A DNA stretch of 64,000 nucleotides, from assembly GCF_016698665.1 (NCBI RefSeq), contig NZ_CP068046.1:248001-312000 (forward strand), in the 5' to 3' direction. Each line of letters starts with the position of its first letter. The first letter of the stretch is position 1. Shown one piece after another: positions 44,635 through 53,926 of the stretch. The position numbers and the translations under genes are program-made. The notes under the pieces are model-generated. The model did not search any database. It had not been told where the DNA came from and worked only from the letters and a program-made list of their open reading frames with translations. Source of the stretch: Devosia rhizoryzae (GTDB lineage Bacteria; Pseudomonadota; Alphaproteobacteria; Rhizobiales; Devosiaceae).

Positions 44635-44783
44635 GCTGCCCGGCGCGTGAGGACTCACATATCCCCGGGGCCTTAATCGATCCTAAGGGAGCTGTCCCTG
44701 ACCAGGCCCGTGGGCTTGGACATACGGCGCCCACCTACGAAAGTAGGTTCCCGGGATCGCATGTCCCACGGCCAGGGCGGCGC
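44635..44783 (+). ncRNA. ssrS: 6S RNA candidate
   Basis: About 149 bases with no ORF. The ends pair (GCTGCCC with GGGCGGC, one G-U), then a long imperfect stem CCGTGGG...CCCACGG with GGACAT...ATGTCC on the inside leaves large internal bulges, the 6S plan that mimics an open promoter and binds RNA polymerase. It lies immediately before the 5-FCL gene, the usual neighbour of 6S RNA in proteobacteria, with a well-spaced promoter upstream. I did not fold it by program. Confidence 0.78.
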
Positions 44784-44802
44784 TTAATTTCTTCGAGGGC
44801 AG

Positions 44803-45390
44803 ATGGCGGATTCGGCAGCGGAACAAGAAAAGGCCGAGTTGCGCGGCAAGGCCCATGCGGCACGGGCTGGGCTTTCCGATGACTTCCGCGCCGATGCTGC
44901 GCGCGCCGTGGCCAGCCACTTTTTCGACATGGTGGACGTTGCGCCCGAGGATGTGGTTGCCGGCTATTGGCGCATTCGCGACGAGCTCGATTGCACGCCG
45001 ATCTTGGTGCGACTGATGGATAGCGGCCAGGCCGTCGTCCTGCCGGTGGTCGTGGGAAGCGAAGAGCCGCTCGAAATGCGGGTTTGGGAGGCAGATGCGC
45101 CGCTTTATGAAGCCGGCTTCGGCACCATGGCGCCGGCCGATCATGCGCCGCGCGCAGTGCCCGACCTCGTGCTCATGCCGCTTTTGGGCTTTGATCATAG
45201 CGGCACGCGGCTCGGTTATGGTGGCGGCTATTATGACCGGACCCTTGCCGCGCTGCCTCGCAAGCCGCTTCTCGTGGGCCTCGCTTTTGCCGCCCAGGAG
45301 CTTTCCCACGTCCCGCGGCAGGAACACGACCTGCCGCTCGATGCCGTTGTCACCGAGACCGGCGTTCGCTTTTTTGAGCATTCCGCATGA
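44803..45390 (+). CDS. 5-formyltetrahydrofolate cyclo-ligase
   Basis: 195 residues. ATP-dependent conversion of 5-formyl-THF to 5,10-methenyl-THF. The family signature is LMPLLGFDHSGTRLGYGGGY followed by YDRTLAAL; the N-terminal ATP-binding lysine/arginine cluster lies in EKAELRGKAHAARAGL. It begins 20 bases after the 6S RNA and overlaps the next gene by 4 bases (ATGA), matching the common alphaproteobacterial order 6S RNA, 5-FCL, YmdB. Confidence 0.94.
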   Translation: MADSAAEQEKAELRGKAHAARAGLSDDFRADAARAVASHFFDMVDVAPEDVVAGYWRIRDELDCTPILVRLMDSGQAVVLPVVVGSEEPLEMRVWEADAPLYEAGFGTMAPADHAPRAVPDLVLMPLLGFDHSGTRLGYGGGYYDRTLAALPRKPLLVGLAFAAQELSHVPRQEHDLPLDAVVTETGVRFFEHSA

Positions 45391-46208
45391 AGCTACTTTT
45401 CTTAGGCGACGTCATGGGCCGCGCCGGCCGTGACGCTGTCGCCGAACGCCTGCCGGGCCTGATCGCCACCTATGGTTTTGATTTCGTCGTGGTGAATGGC
45501 GAAAATGCCAGCCATGGCAAGGGGCTGACCGAGGGACATTTCCGGGGGCTTCGTGACGCTGGCGCCGATATCGTGACGCTGGGCGATCACGCTTTCGACC
45601 AGCGCGAGGCGCTGTCCTATATCGAGCGCGAAACAACGCTGGTGCGGCCGATCAACTACGCGCCGGGCACGCCAGGGCGCGGCGCCATGATGGCTGAGGG
45701 TCGCAATGGGCATCGGGTGCTGGTGGTCAATGCCCTAGGCCGCGTGTTCCTGCCGCCGATCGATGATCCATTCCGGGCGGTCGAGACTGCCATCGCCGCT
45801 TGCCCGCTGGGAGAACAGGCCGATGCGGTAATCGTCGATTTTCACACCGAAGCGACATCCGAAATCCAGGCCATGGGTTATTTTCTCGATGGAAGGGCCA
45901 CATTGGTCGTCGGCACGCATACGCATATCCCGACTTCGGACCACCGCATCCTGCGCGGCGGCACGGCGCTGATGGCGGATGCCGGCATGTGCGGGGATTT
46001 CGACTCCATTATCGGCACCGATTACGAGGAACCACTCAATCGCTTCCTGACGGGACTCCCGAACGGGCGGTTTTCGCCGGCGGAAGGTGAAGCCACGCTT
46101 TGTGGGGTTGCGGTCGAGACCGATCCGCGGACCGGGCTTGCGCGTCATGTCGTGCCGGTGCGGGTCGGTGGCGTTCTGGCGCAGGCGCTGCCGGATTTTC
46201 CCGCCTAG
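45387..46208 (+). CDS. YmdB-like calcineurin-type metallophosphoesterase (TIGR00282)
   Basis: 273 residues. Metal-binding motifs include FLGDVMGRAGRD (first Asp), VVNGENASHGKG, VTLGDHAFDQ and VGTHTHIPTSDHRIL. This is the DUF1385-independent TIGR00282/YmdB family, linked in Bacillus to cyclic nucleotide hydrolysis and developmental decisions; here the role is unknown. It overlaps the 5-FCL gene and is followed 67 bases later by yebC. Confidence 0.93.
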   Translation: MKLLFLGDVMGRAGRDAVAERLPGLIATYGFDFVVVNGENASHGKGLTEGHFRGLRDAGADIVTLGDHAFDQREALSYIERETTLVRPINYAPGTPGRGAMMAEGRNGHRVLVVNALGRVFLPPIDDPFRAVETAIAACPLGEQADAVIVDFHTEATSEIQAMGYFLDGRATLVVGTHTHIPTSDHRILRGGTALMADAGMCGDFDSIIGTDYEEPLNRFLTGLPNGRFSPAEGEATLCGVAVETDPRTGLARHVVPVRVGGVLAQALPDFPA

Positions 46209-46275
46209 CTTCCCTTTCCCCGAGCCGCCCCCTATAAGCGGCGCCGAAAAACAAAAATCTCGCTAGAGGTCCCCC

Positions 46276-47022
46276 ATGGCAGGCCATTCACACGCCAAGA
46301 ACATCATGCACCGCAAGGGCAAGTCGGATGCGGCGCGCTCCAAGGTGTTTTCCAAGCTCGCGCGCGAAATCACCGTGGCGGCCAAGATGGGCCAGCCCGA
46401 TCCGGCGTTCAACGCACGCCTTCGTCTGGCCGTGACCAATGCGCGCTCGCAGTCCATGCCCAAGGACAATATCGACCGTGCCATCAAGAAGGCATCGGGC
46501 AGCGAAGGCGAAAACTATGACGAGATCCGCTATGAGGGCTATGGCCCCGGTGGCGTGGCCGTTATCGTCGAGGCATTGACCGACAATCGCAATCGCACGG
46601 CGTCCAATGTGCGCTCGTATTTCTCCAAGAATGGCGGCGCGCTGGGTGAAACCGGTTCGGTCGGCTTCATGTTCGACCGCGTCGGCGAGATCACCTATCC
46701 GGCGACTGTTGGCACCGAAGACAAGGTGATGGAAGCGGCGATCGAGGCGGGCGCCGACGACGTCGAGAGCGACGAAGACGGGCACTATATCTATACGAGC
46801 TTCGAGGCCATGGCAGAAGTCGCGGCGAACCTCGAAAAGGTGCTGGGCGAAGCCGAGTCGGTGAAGGCGATCTGGAAGCCGCAGAACGAGACGCCGATCG
46901 ATGCCGAAAAGGGCGCGACGCTGCTCAAGCTGATCTCGACGCTCGAGGAAGATGACGACGTGCAGAACGTTTATTCCAACTTCGACATGAGCGACGAAGA
47001 CGCGGCAAAACTCGCCGGCTAA
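46276..47022 (+). CDS. yebC: YebC/PmpR-family regulator
   Basis: 248 residues beginning [20 protein letters not shown], the hallmark of the family. Family members have been described as transcription factors and, more recently, as ribosome-associated proteins that aid translation of proline-rich stretches. The three-domain layout is complete: N-terminal helices 1-75, then two alpha/beta domains. In many alphaproteobacteria yebC precedes ruvC, as it does here, though a GGDEF gene intervenes. A terminator follows. Confidence 0.95.
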   Translation: MAGHSHAKNIMHRKGKSDAARSKVFSKLAREITVAAKMGQPDPAFNARLRLAVTNARSQSMPKDNIDRAIKKASGSEGENYDEIRYEGYGPGGVAVIVEALTDNRNRTASNVRSYFSKNGGALGETGSVGFMFDRVGEITYPATVGTEDKVMEAAIEAGADDVESDEDGHYIYTSFEAMAEVAANLEKVLGEAESVKAIWKPQNETPIDAEKGATLLKLISTLEEDDDVQNVYSNFDMSDEDAAKLAG

Positions 47023-47041
47023 GCTTTCGAAACGCTCGCAC

Positions 47042-47068
47042 AATCCCCGCTTCGGCGGGGATTTTTTT
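47042..47068 (+). terminator. Intrinsic terminator of yebC
   Basis: Perfect stem AATCCCCGC-TTCG-GCGGGGATT followed by TTTTT. It overlaps the last two bases of the convergent diguanylate cyclase gene and may also serve it. Confidence 0.9.
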
Positions 47069-47849
47069 ACGCTATGCGCAGGAGGTCGAGGGGAGCCTCG
47101 TCGACAACCTCTTCGATGTTGGAAGTGTTGCGGCCTGCATTCTTGGCGCCATAAAGGTACTGGTCGGCGAGGCGGAACAGTTCGGAGAACTTGGTGCGGT
47201 TTTCAAAGACCGCGCCGCCGATGCTGACGGAAAGAATGCGCTGTTCGCCATCGGGCATGAAGACGGCAAGGTTAACCGAGCGGCGGATGCGGTCGGCGAT
47301 CTGGAGCGTCTGCTTCTTGTTGACGCCAGGGAGGAAAACGGCGAATTCCTCGCCGCCCATGCGGCCGACCAGATCTCCATTGCGCAGCACGGCGCGAATA
47401 GCGCGCGCGATCAGAGTAAGCGCCTCGTCGCCCTGGTCGTGGCCGTAAAGATCGTTGATGGCTTTGAAATTGTCGGCGTCGATCATCAGCAGCGCGCCGG
47501 CCGGTGCATGGGTGGGGTCGCGGAGCCAGTCGCTGACCTTGGTGGTAAACGCGCCGCGATTGAGGCAGGCGGTGAGGCTATCGGTGCGGGCGACGCGGCC
47601 GAGGCGGGCGTTGGCGATGGAGAGACTTCGCACCTTGCTGCTGAAATAATAAAACAGCGGCACGCCCAAAATGACGGGGAGGACGATGGAGCTGATCATC
47701 ACCCGCAGCCGCACGTCGTCGGCGTAATCCTGCAGCATCCAGAGATTGAAGCTGATCGACGCTACAACGCACCCTATCGGCCCTAGCAGGGTCCAGCGGC
47801 GAACGCTTTTCCAGGTGTGAAGGGGGGCGAAGTTCCTCGAATGTGTCAT
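47067..47849 (-). CDS. Diguanylate cyclase, membrane-bound GGDEF protein
   Basis: 260 residues. Two TM helices (about 20-38 and 50-70) are joined by a short loop without a sensor domain, then the GGDEF domain (about 85-250). The active site is GRMGGEEFAVF (GGEEF, residues 165-169), and the RNGD at 156-159 is an inhibitory RxxD site with the usual five-residue spacing, so c-di-GMP feedback is expected. The substrate-binding DADNFKAINDLYGHDQGDE is complete. Together with the HD-GYP gene at 10225 it gives opposing c-di-GMP activities in the window. Confidence 0.94.
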   Translation of the reverse strand: MTHSRNFAPLHTWKSVRRWTLLGPIGCVVASISFNLWMLQDYADDVRLRVMISSIVLPVILGVPLFYYFSSKVRSLSIANARLGRVARTDSLTACLNRGAFTTKVSDWLRDPTHAPAGALLMIDADNFKAINDLYGHDQGDEALTLIARAIRAVLRNGDLVGRMGGEEFAVFLPGVNKKQTLQIADRIRRSVNLAVFMPDGEQRILSVSIGGAVFENRTKFSELFRLADQYLYGAKNAGRNTSNIEEVVDEAPLDLLRIA

Positions 47850-48244
47850 GGTGGACCTATGCTATTTCGAGAGAGGGCGAAGTGTGGATTTTACGGAGTT
47901 GCGCTTCCTGGCTCTGTAAAAACCCCAACGGCGCGAAAGCGGTCCTGGTCGAGGAAGGCCGACGTTAATGATAGGGATAAGGTGAAGCGAGTGTGAACGG
48001 CGCTCCATCGGTTAAGTAATTGATTCTGCAGAGTGGCAGGAGTCGTCGCTGGACGTGTCTGACGCGTCTTGTCCATGTTGCCCTCGATGTCGTGCATTCC
48101 CGCTGAGGACGCTAGGTGCGTCGTCTCAATGAGTGGTTTTCCGAATCTCTGCAAATTTAAGCATTGCGTTAAAAGCTGTAGTTGTTGCCGGTTTGTTCAC
48201 TTTGGTCTTGGTAGGGAGAGATAGGCCCGCTAGAAGGTTGATCC
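47850..48244. other. Intergenic region between the diguanylate cyclase gene and ruvC
   Basis: These 395 bases hold no gene I can support. It must contain promoters for the divergently read GGDEF gene and the ruvCAB-ybgC operon. Several short AT-rich runs (around 48155-48185) could be promoter parts, but none pairs into a convincing -35/-10. No notable repeat or hairpin was seen. Confidence 0.5.
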
Positions 48245-48751
48245 ATGAGCAAACGCGTACGAATCATCGGCATCGATCCAGGGCTGCGGCGATGCGGCTG
48301 GGGCGTGGTGGACGCCATGGACAATCGCTTGAGTTTTGTGGCCGCCGGGACGGTGACGCCACCGACGGACGGGGCGCTGGCCGAGCGGCTGGTGGCGCTG
48401 GCGGCGGGGCTGGCGGAAGTGCTGATGGAGCATCGCCCCGATGAGGCGGCGGTGGAAGAAACCTTCGTCAATGCCGGGCCGCGTTCGGCGCTGATCCTGG
48501 GGCAGGCGCGCGGCGTGGCGCTGGTGACGCCGGCGCAGCATGGCCTCCATGTCGCAGAGTATGCGACCAATCTCGTCAAGAAATCCGTGGTGGGCACCGG
48601 ACATGCCGAAAAGAACCAGGTCGAGCTGATGGTGCGGACGCTGTTGCCGACCGCCCAGTTCAAGGGTGCCGACGCCGCCGACGCCCTGGCCGTCGCCATT
48701 TGCCATGTGCATCACCGGGTCTCGCTCAAGCGCATGGGAGCCTATGCATGA
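48245..48751 (+). CDS. ruvC: Holliday junction endonuclease RuvC
   Basis: 168 residues. RNase H-like resolvase that cuts four-way junctions. The first catalytic aspartate lies in IIGIDPGLRRCGWG, the glutamate in EAAVEETFVNAG, and the last pair in FKGADAADALAVAICH. It opens a five-gene unit (ruvC, ruvA, ruvB, nudix, ybgC) with 4-base overlaps throughout. Confidence 0.97.
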   Translation: MSKRVRIIGIDPGLRRCGWGVVDAMDNRLSFVAAGTVTPPTDGALAERLVALAAGLAEVLMEHRPDEAAVEETFVNAGPRSALILGQARGVALVTPAQHGLHVAEYATNLVKKSVVGTGHAEKNQVELMVRTLLPTAQFKGADAADALAVAICHVHHRVSLKRMGAYA

Positions 48752-49365
48752 TCGGCAAGCTTAAAGGCATGGTCGATAGCTTCGGCGACGACTGGGTGCT
48801 GATCGACTGCGGCGGGGTTTGCTACGAGGTGTTCTGCTCGGGCCGCACGCTGCAGGCACTGCCGCGCGTCGGGGAGGCAGCGGTGGTGTTCATCGAGACC
48901 ATCGTGCGCGAGGACCTGATCCGGCTTTATGGCTTTGCCAGTGAGGCGGAGAAGAGCTGGTTTAATCTCTTGACCACAGTGCAAGGCGTGGGATCGCGGG
49001 TGGCGTTGTCCATTTTGTCGGTGATGAGCCCGTCGGAATTGTCGAGCGCGGTGGCTTTGCAGGATAAGGCCATGGTCGGGCGCGCTAATGGGGTGGGGCC
49101 GAAGCTGGCGGTGCGCATCGTCACCGAGCTCAAGGGCAAGGTACCGGCGATCGGCGGGATCGATGCGGGAACGCTGGGGCTGCAGACGGCGCTGGGCGAG
49201 GGTGTCGCGACCAGCAATGTGGCCGATGCGGTTTCGGCGCTGACCAATCTTGGTTATTCGAGTGCACAGGCGTCGGCGGCGCTGGCGCGGGTCGTGGCCA
49301 AGGAAGGCGAGGATGCGGCGACGGAAAAGCTGATCCGGCTCGGACTTAGGGAATTGAGCATTTGA
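48748..49365 (+). CDS. ruvA: Holliday junction DNA helicase subunit RuvA
   Basis: 205 residues from ATG at 48748 (ATGA overlap with ruvC). N-terminal OB fold [20 protein letters not shown], two helix-hairpin-helix motifs ([16 protein letters not shown] and [16 protein letters not shown]), and the C-terminal domain (about 155-205) that contacts RuvB ([20 protein letters not shown]). It tetramerises on junctions and loads the RuvB motor. It overlaps the ruvB start. Confidence 0.97.
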   Translation: MIGKLKGMVDSFGDDWVLIDCGGVCYEVFCSGRTLQALPRVGEAAVVFIETIVREDLIRLYGFASEAEKSWFNLLTTVQGVGSRVALSILSVMSPSELSSAVALQDKAMVGRANGVGPKLAVRIVTELKGKVPAIGGIDAGTLGLQTALGEGVATSNVADAVSALTNLGYSSAQASAALARVVAKEGEDAATEKLIRLGLRELSI

Positions 49366-50399
49366 CCGATCTTACCTCCGCTGCTGCCGGTCGCGACGAA
49401 CCGCTCGACGTTGCGCTGCGCCCGTCCGGGTTTGCCGAATTTGTCGGACAGGCCGATGCGCGGGCAAATCTCGAGGTCTTTATCGAGGCGGCCAAGAAGC
49501 GCGGGACGGCGCTGGACCATGTGTTGTTTGTCGGGCCGCCGGGTCTTGGCAAGACGACGCTGGCGCAGATCATTTCCAAGGAGCTGGGCGTCGGCTTTCG
49601 GGCAACGTCGGGTCCGGTGATCGCCAAGGCGGGTGATCTTGCGGCGCTCTTGACCAATCTTGAAGAACGGGACGTGCTCTTCATCGACGAAATCCACCGG
49701 CTCAATCCGGCGATCGAGGAAGTGCTCTATCCGGCGATGGAGGACTTTCAGCTCGACCTGATCATCGGCGAGGGGCCGGCGGCGCGGTCGGTGCGGATCG
49801 ATCTTGCAAAATTCACGCTGGTGGGAGCAACGACGCGGGCGGGGCTGCTGACGACGCCGCTGCGCGACCGCTTCGGCATTCCGGTGCGGCTCAATTTTTA
49901 TACGCCGCAGGAGCTGGTGCAGATCGTGACGCGCGGCGCGCGGCTCATGAACATGCCGATGGCGCCCGACGGGGCGCTGGAGATTGCGCGCCGCTCGCGG
50001 GGCACGCCGCGTATTGCCGGGCGGCTGCTGCGCCGGGTGATCGATTTTGCGACCGTGGACGGCGCATCGGAGATCGACAGCAAGCTGGCGGACAAGGCGC
50101 TGCTGCGGCTCGATGTCGATGCGCGGGGCCTCGACCAGCTGGATCGGCGCTATCTGACGACGATTTCGGACTTCTATAATGGTGGGCCGGTGGGGATCGA
50201 GACCATTGCGGCTGCACTGAGTGAGCCGCGCGATGCGATCGAGGAGATCGTCGAGCCCTATCTCCTGCAGCAGGGTTTTATCCAGCGCACGCCGCGCGGC
50301 CGCATGTTGACGGCCATCGCCTTCCAGCATCTAGGGAAGGTGGTGCCGCAGGGGTTTGTGGGCATGCAGGCGAGCCTCTTCGAGGAAAGCGAAGAGTGA
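49362..50399 (+). CDS. ruvB: Holliday junction branch-migration motor RuvB
   Basis: 345 residues from TTG at 49362, within the ruvA stop. AAA+ ATPase: Walker [13 protein letters not shown], Walker [16 protein letters not shown], sensor 1 [11 protein letters not shown] and the arginine-finger region RDRFGIP. A C-terminal winged helix (about 262-335) follows, with [12 protein letters not shown]. It forms hexamers that pump DNA through the RuvA-bound junction. It overlaps the nudix gene by 4 bases. Confidence 0.97.
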   Translation: MTDLTSAAAGRDEPLDVALRPSGFAEFVGQADARANLEVFIEAAKKRGTALDHVLFVGPPGLGKTTLAQIISKELGVGFRATSGPVIAKAGDLAALLTNLEERDVLFIDEIHRLNPAIEEVLYPAMEDFQLDLIIGEGPAARSVRIDLAKFTLVGATTRAGLLTTPLRDRFGIPVRLNFYTPQELVQIVTRGARLMNMPMAPDGALEIARRSRGTPRIAGRLLRRVIDFATVDGASEIDSKLADKALLRLDVDARGLDQLDRRYLTTISDFYNGGPVGIETIAAALSEPRDAIEEIVEPYLLQQGFIQRTPRGRMLTAIAFQHLGKVVPQGFVGMQASLFEESEE

Positions 50400-50893
50400 G
50401 CGCGCGCCACGTCATCAGCTTTCCGATCGATGGCACGCGCTTCAACTATCGCGTCGCAGCGGTGATCATCGCCGAGGGGCATGTCCTTGTCTGCCGCGAG
50501 GACGATGACCACTATTGCATGCTGCCGGGCGGGCGGGTGGAGCTGGGGGAAGACAGCCGGCTGAGCCTTGTTCGGGAGATCGAAGAAGAGCTGGCGCTGC
50601 CGGCCGAGGTCGGGCAGATGCTGGCGACATCGGAGAGTTTTTACGAGCGCGAAGGCGAGCAGTTTCATGAGCTCGGCTTCTTTTACCGCGTGACCTTGCC
50701 CGGGCAGGGGCCGGATGGCCGGTCGCCCTGGCTCAAGCGCCGGGACGAAGGCCACGACCTCCAATTTCATTGGATATCGCTGGAGGGCGCGGAGCTGGAG
50801 ACGTTCAACCTCGTGCCGCGTTTCCTCCCAGCCTTGCTGCGCGACCTGCCGAGTGGCCACATCCATATCGTTCATGACGAGCGCGGCGCGTGA
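50396..50893 (+). CDS. NUDIX hydrolase
   Basis: 165 residues from GTG at 50396 (overlap with ruvB). The Nudix box is complete: [20 protein letters not shown], followed by EL. It should hydrolyse a nucleoside diphosphate linked to another group; the substrate is unknown. Being locked between ruvB and ybgC by 4-base overlaps suggests a housekeeping task expressed with repair genes, perhaps nucleotide sanitation, but that is inference. Confidence 0.9.
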   Translation: MSARHVISFPIDGTRFNYRVAAVIIAEGHVLVCREDDDHYCMLPGGRVELGEDSRLSLVREIEEELALPAEVGQMLATSESFYEREGEQFHELGFFYRVTLPGQGPDGRSPWLKRRDEGHDLQFHWISLEGAELETFNLVPRFLPALLRDLPSGHIHIVHDERGA

Positions 50894-51285
50894 GGCAGCA
50901 CAAACTCCCCGTCCGCATCTATTACGAAGACACCGATTTCTCCGGCAATGTCTACCATGCGGCCTACCTCAAATTCTTCGAACGGGGCCGCACGGAGTTC
51001 TTGCGCGATCTGGGCATCCATCACTCCGAACTTGCAGAACAGGGCATTGCCTTTGCCGTGCGGACCATGGAGCTCGACTTCGTCGCTGCAGCGCGCATCG
51101 ATGATCTGCTGACCGTAACGACCGAGGTCGTCGAAAATTCCGGTGTGCGGCTGACGCTGGCACAAAGCGTCTATCGTGCCGAGACGGTGCTGACGCGGGC
51201 CCGCGTGGTGGTGGTGGCTATTAAAACCAGCGGCGGTCCGGCGCGCCTGCCGGCCGATCTCCGGGCCAAGCTCAACCTCCCGTGA
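50890..51285 (+). CDS. ybgC: YbgC-type acyl-CoA thioesterase of the Tol-Pal locus
   Basis: 131 residues from GTG at 50890. Hot-dog fold with the catalytic motif YYEDTDFSGNVYHAAYLKFF, then ERGRTEFLRDLGIHHSELAE, typical of YbgC/4HBT thioesterases. These hydrolyse short- or medium-chain acyl-CoA (or acyl-ACP) and are linked to Tol-Pal by conserved gene order. Here too it precedes tolQ, though with a 174-base gap that probably contains a tol promoter. Confidence 0.94.
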   Translation: MRQHKLPVRIYYEDTDFSGNVYHAAYLKFFERGRTEFLRDLGIHHSELAEQGIAFAVRTMELDFVAAARIDDLLTVTTEVVENSGVRLTLAQSVYRAETVLTRARVVVVAIKTSGGPARLPADLRAKLNLP

Positions 51286-51459
51286 TCGGTGCGGAATCTT
51301 TTTCTTAACCTCTTGGTGACCATAAACACGGCAAAGGCAAGTTTGCCGGACACAGGGTCGTCAACACCCTTCGGTGCGGGGAATTTCTCTTAATTTGAAC
51401 AGATTTGGGCTCCATCGCACCTCGACGGGGCCGCGCATGGCCGGACTAAGGATCACGAC

Positions 51460-52170
51460 ATGGAAACAATGGATGCAGTTGCGGCGGCCGCTCCGCATGC
51501 GGACCTTTCCATCTGGGGCTTGTTCTGGGCGGCCGACTTCGTCGTCAAATCGGTGATGCTCGGCCTTCTTGCCGCATCGGTCTGGTGCTGGGCCATCATC
51601 ATCGACAAGACCATTGCCTATCGCCGCAGCCAGGCGGAGATGAACCGTTTCGAGCGCACCTTCTGGTCTGGGCAATCGCTGGAAGAGCTTTACCAGCAGC
51701 AGTCCGAAAAGCCATCGGGCGGGTTGGGCGCCGTGTTCGTCGCGGCCATGAAGGAATGGAAGCGCAGTCACGAGCAGAATGCTGCAAGCTTTGTCGGCAT
51801 GCAGCAGCGCCTCGACAAGGTGCTCGACGTCGCCATTTCGCGCGAAAGCGAGTTTTTGGAAAAGCGCCTCGGCTTCCTCGCGACCGTCGGGTCAGCGGGT
51901 CCGTTTATCGGTCTTTTCGGCACGGTGTGGGGCATCATGAACGCCTTCACCAATATTGCCGCGTCCTCCAACACCAACCTTGCCGTGGTCGCAGGCCCGA
52001 TCGCCGAGGCGCTGTTCGCGACCGCGATCGGCCTCGTTGCCGCTATTCCCGCGGTTATCGCCTACAACAAGCTTTCTGCCGATGCGGGCAAGATGATCGG
52101 GCGCCTTGAAGGCTTTGCCGACGAGTTCTCGACCATCCTTTCCCGCCAGCTCGAAGCACGGAACCGCTAA
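51460..52170 (+). CDS. tolQ: TolQ, proton channel subunit of Tol-Pal
   Basis: 236 residues. TM1 is about 26-48 (SVMLGLLAASVWCWAIIIDK), a long cytoplasmic segment follows, and TM2 and TM3 (about 140-160 and 175-200) carry the family sequence LATVGSAGPFIGLFGTVWGI with AEALFATAIGLVAAIPAVIA. It uses proton flow with TolR to energise TolA. It is the first gene of the tolQRAB set, 1 base from tolR. A distinct paralogue (29085-30071) exists elsewhere. Confidence 0.96.
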   Translation: METMDAVAAAAPHADLSIWGLFWAADFVVKSVMLGLLAASVWCWAIIIDKTIAYRRSQAEMNRFERTFWSGQSLEELYQQQSEKPSGGLGAVFVAAMKEWKRSHEQNAASFVGMQQRLDKVLDVAISRESEFLEKRLGFLATVGSAGPFIGLFGTVWGIMNAFTNIAASSNTNLAVVAGPIAEALFATAIGLVAAIPAVIAYNKLSADAGKMIGRLEGFADEFSTILSRQLEARNR

Positions 52171-52171
52171 G

Positions 52172-52621
52172 ATGGGTATGGGTGGACCAAGCGGCGGCGG
52201 AGGCCGGGGCAGTGGTCGCGGTGGCCGGCGCCGCGGGAAACGCGGTGGCGTCATCAGCGAAATCAACATCACGCCGATGGTCGACGTGATGCTGGTGCTG
52301 CTCATCATCATGATGGTGGCGGCGCCAATGATGACGGCCGGCGTGCCGGTTGATTTGCCAAGGACCTCAGCTGGCGAATTGCCGAGCCAGACGCAGCCGA
52401 TCACCGTTGCGGTGACGCCAGACGGGGCGATTTTCGTGGACGAGACGCCGGTGGACGAGACGAGCCTCATCACGACCGTTGGCGATCTGGCGACGGTCGA
52501 AGACCGCATTTACCTGCGCGGCGACACGACATCGAACTATGGCACGGTGATGCGCGTCATGGGCCTCCTGTCGGCGGCAGGCTATACCAAGATCGGGCTC
52601 GTCACCGAGCGCGAACAGTAG
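52172..52621 (+). CDS. tolR: TolR, stator protein of Tol-Pal
   Basis: 149 residues from ATG at 52172, one base after the tolQ stop. The N-terminus is Gly/Arg-rich (about 1-26), followed by ISEINITPMVDVMLVLLIIM, with the proton-binding D38 in the single TM (about 37-56). The periplasmic domain (about 65-149) ends AAGYTKIGLVTEREQ. It works with TolQ in a 5:2-type complex. The Gly/Arg-rich leader is longer than in many enteric TolR proteins. Confidence 0.95.
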   Translation: MGMGGPSGGGGRGSGRGGRRRGKRGGVISEINITPMVDVMLVLLIIMMVAAPMMTAGVPVDLPRTSAGELPSQTQPITVAVTPDGAIFVDETPVDETSLITTVGDLATVEDRIYLRGDTTSNYGTVMRVMGLLSAAGYTKIGLVTEREQ

Positions 52622-52630
52622 GCCCGGCGC

Positions 52631-53866
52631 ATGCGGACGGGCGTTGCGGCTTCCATTGTTGCTCACGTGGCAGTGCTGTCGATCGGTCTCATCACCCTGG
52701 GATCGATCGAGCCGATGACGCCTGTTGTCGAGTCCATTTCGGTGGACCTCGTGCCGATCGAGGAATTTGCCAGCCTGCGTGCCGGTCAGCTCGATAGCGA
52801 AGTGGTGGAAACCGAGACGCCATCGATCGTCGAAAGCGAGCAGGAAGCGCAGCTGGCGCAGCCGACCGGCAATACGCGGGAAAACCAGGTGACGCCATCG
52901 CCGGCCGATACGCCGACGCCTGCACCGGTGACGCAGACCGCGCCTGCGCCCGAGCAGCAGCCTGAGCCGGTGGAAGAGCCTGAGCCCGAACCTGCCCCGG
53001 AGCCGGAACCAGAGCCGCTGCCAGAACCCGAACCCGTGCCGGAGCCGACCCCTGTCGTGCCGGCGCTGCCGACCAGCCGGCCTGCGGATCTGGTGCCGAC
53101 GCCTGAGCCCACACCGGAACCGGAGCCTGTTCCGGAGCCGACGCCTGAGCCGGCTCCGGAGCCGACCCCGGAACCCACGCCAGAGCCGACGCCCGAACCA
53201 ACACCCGAGCCGACGCCGGAGCCCACACCTGAGCCGCCGCGGCAGGTCAATGTCGCCATGCCGACGTCGCGCCCTGCCAATCTCGAGCAGATACGAGAGG
53301 AAGCGCGTACTGCCGTAGCGCAGCGCGCCGAGCGCGAAAAGGAACAGCGGGAGCGGGAAGAGCGCGAGAAGCGCGAGCGGGAACAGCGTGAGCGTGAACA
53401 GCGCGAGACGGCGACGGCTGCGGCCGCCGCTGCACAGCAGCCCAAGCCCAGCCAGCCCAGCACCAATGCCAGCGAACTGGCCGATCTCGTCAACGACCTC
53501 ATCAACAATGCGCCGACCACGGGCGCGACGACGGGGCAGGGCGGTTCGCCGACCCTGGGCGATGTCGGGGGCACTTCGGCGACGTTGAGCCAGACCGAAA
53601 TCGGCGCCTTCATCGCGGCCATCAAGCGGTGCTGGAACCTGCTGCCGAATGAGCAGGTGCCGGGACTCGAAGTTGCGGTCAATGTCCGGCTCAATCAGGA
53701 TGGCTCGCTCGCCGATGTGCCGCGGCTCATTTCGCTAAGCCATCCGGAACTGAGTTTCGTCGCGCAGAAGGCGCTCAGCGCCGTGGCCGGTTGCGGCCCC
53801 TACAATATGCTTTCCGCCGCCACTTACGATCAGTGGCAGAACATCAACGTCACGTTGCGTCCGTGA
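52631..53866 (+). CDS. tolA: TolA, force-transducing protein of Tol-Pal
   Basis: 411 residues. One N-terminal TM (about 5-26; ASIVAHVAVLSIGLITLGSI) anchors it. A Pro/Glu-rich middle (about 85-205) holds the tandem TPEP repeats, then comes a charged Arg/Glu coiled segment (about 215-260; REREEREKREREQRERE), and a C-terminal domain (about 310-411) with CWNLLPNEQVPGLEVAVNVR and SVTLRP-like end, as in TolA/TonB. It links the TolQR motor to TolB/Pal. Repeat number may vary between strains. Confidence 0.93.
   Translation: MRTGVAASIVAHVAVLSIGLITLGSIEPMTPVVESISVDLVPIEEFASLRAGQLDSEVVETETPSIVESEQEAQLAQPTGNTRENQVTPSPADTPTPAPVTQTAPAPEQQPEPVEEPEPEPAPEPEPEPLPEPEPVPEPTPVVPALPTSRPADLVPTPEPTPEPEPVPEPTPEPAPEPTPEPTPEPTPEPTPEPTPEPTPEPPRQVNVAMPTSRPANLEQIREEARTAVAQRAEREKEQREREEREKREREQREREQRETATAAAAAAQQPKPSQPSTNASELADLVNDLINNAPTTGATTGQGGSPTLGDVGGTSATLSQTEIGAFIAAIKRCWNLLPNEQVPGLEVAVNVRLNQDGSLADVPRLISLSHPELSFVAQKALSAVAGCGPYNMLSAATYDQWQNINVTLRP
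53100..53236 (+). repeat. Tandem TPEP-coding repeats within tolA
   Basis: About a dozen tetrapeptide units of the form x-P-E-P are encoded by 12-base repeats (ACGCCTGAGCC, ACGCCGGAGCC and variants). The synonymous differences between units show they have been kept for protein sequence rather than copied recently. They lie in the predicted extended linker. Confidence 0.85.
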
Positions 53867-53926
53867 CCAAATTCGCCGCCTTTGCTCGCTAGAAGATCGG
53901 GCAAGGCCCACGACTTGGAGACCGAA

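Noticed and set aside
44601..44800. A small protein gene in the region before the 5-FCL gene
   Set aside because: The open frames lack a ribosome site and coincide with the 6S RNA pairing pattern and position.
49254..50330. 358-codon minus-strand open frame opposite ruvB
   Set aside because: It is an antisense shadow rich in Arg/His/Gln; RuvB on the plus strand has all AAA+ motifs.
53100..53236. CRISPR-like tandem repeats
   Set aside because: They are 12-base coding repeats for TPEP units inside tolA with no spacers.
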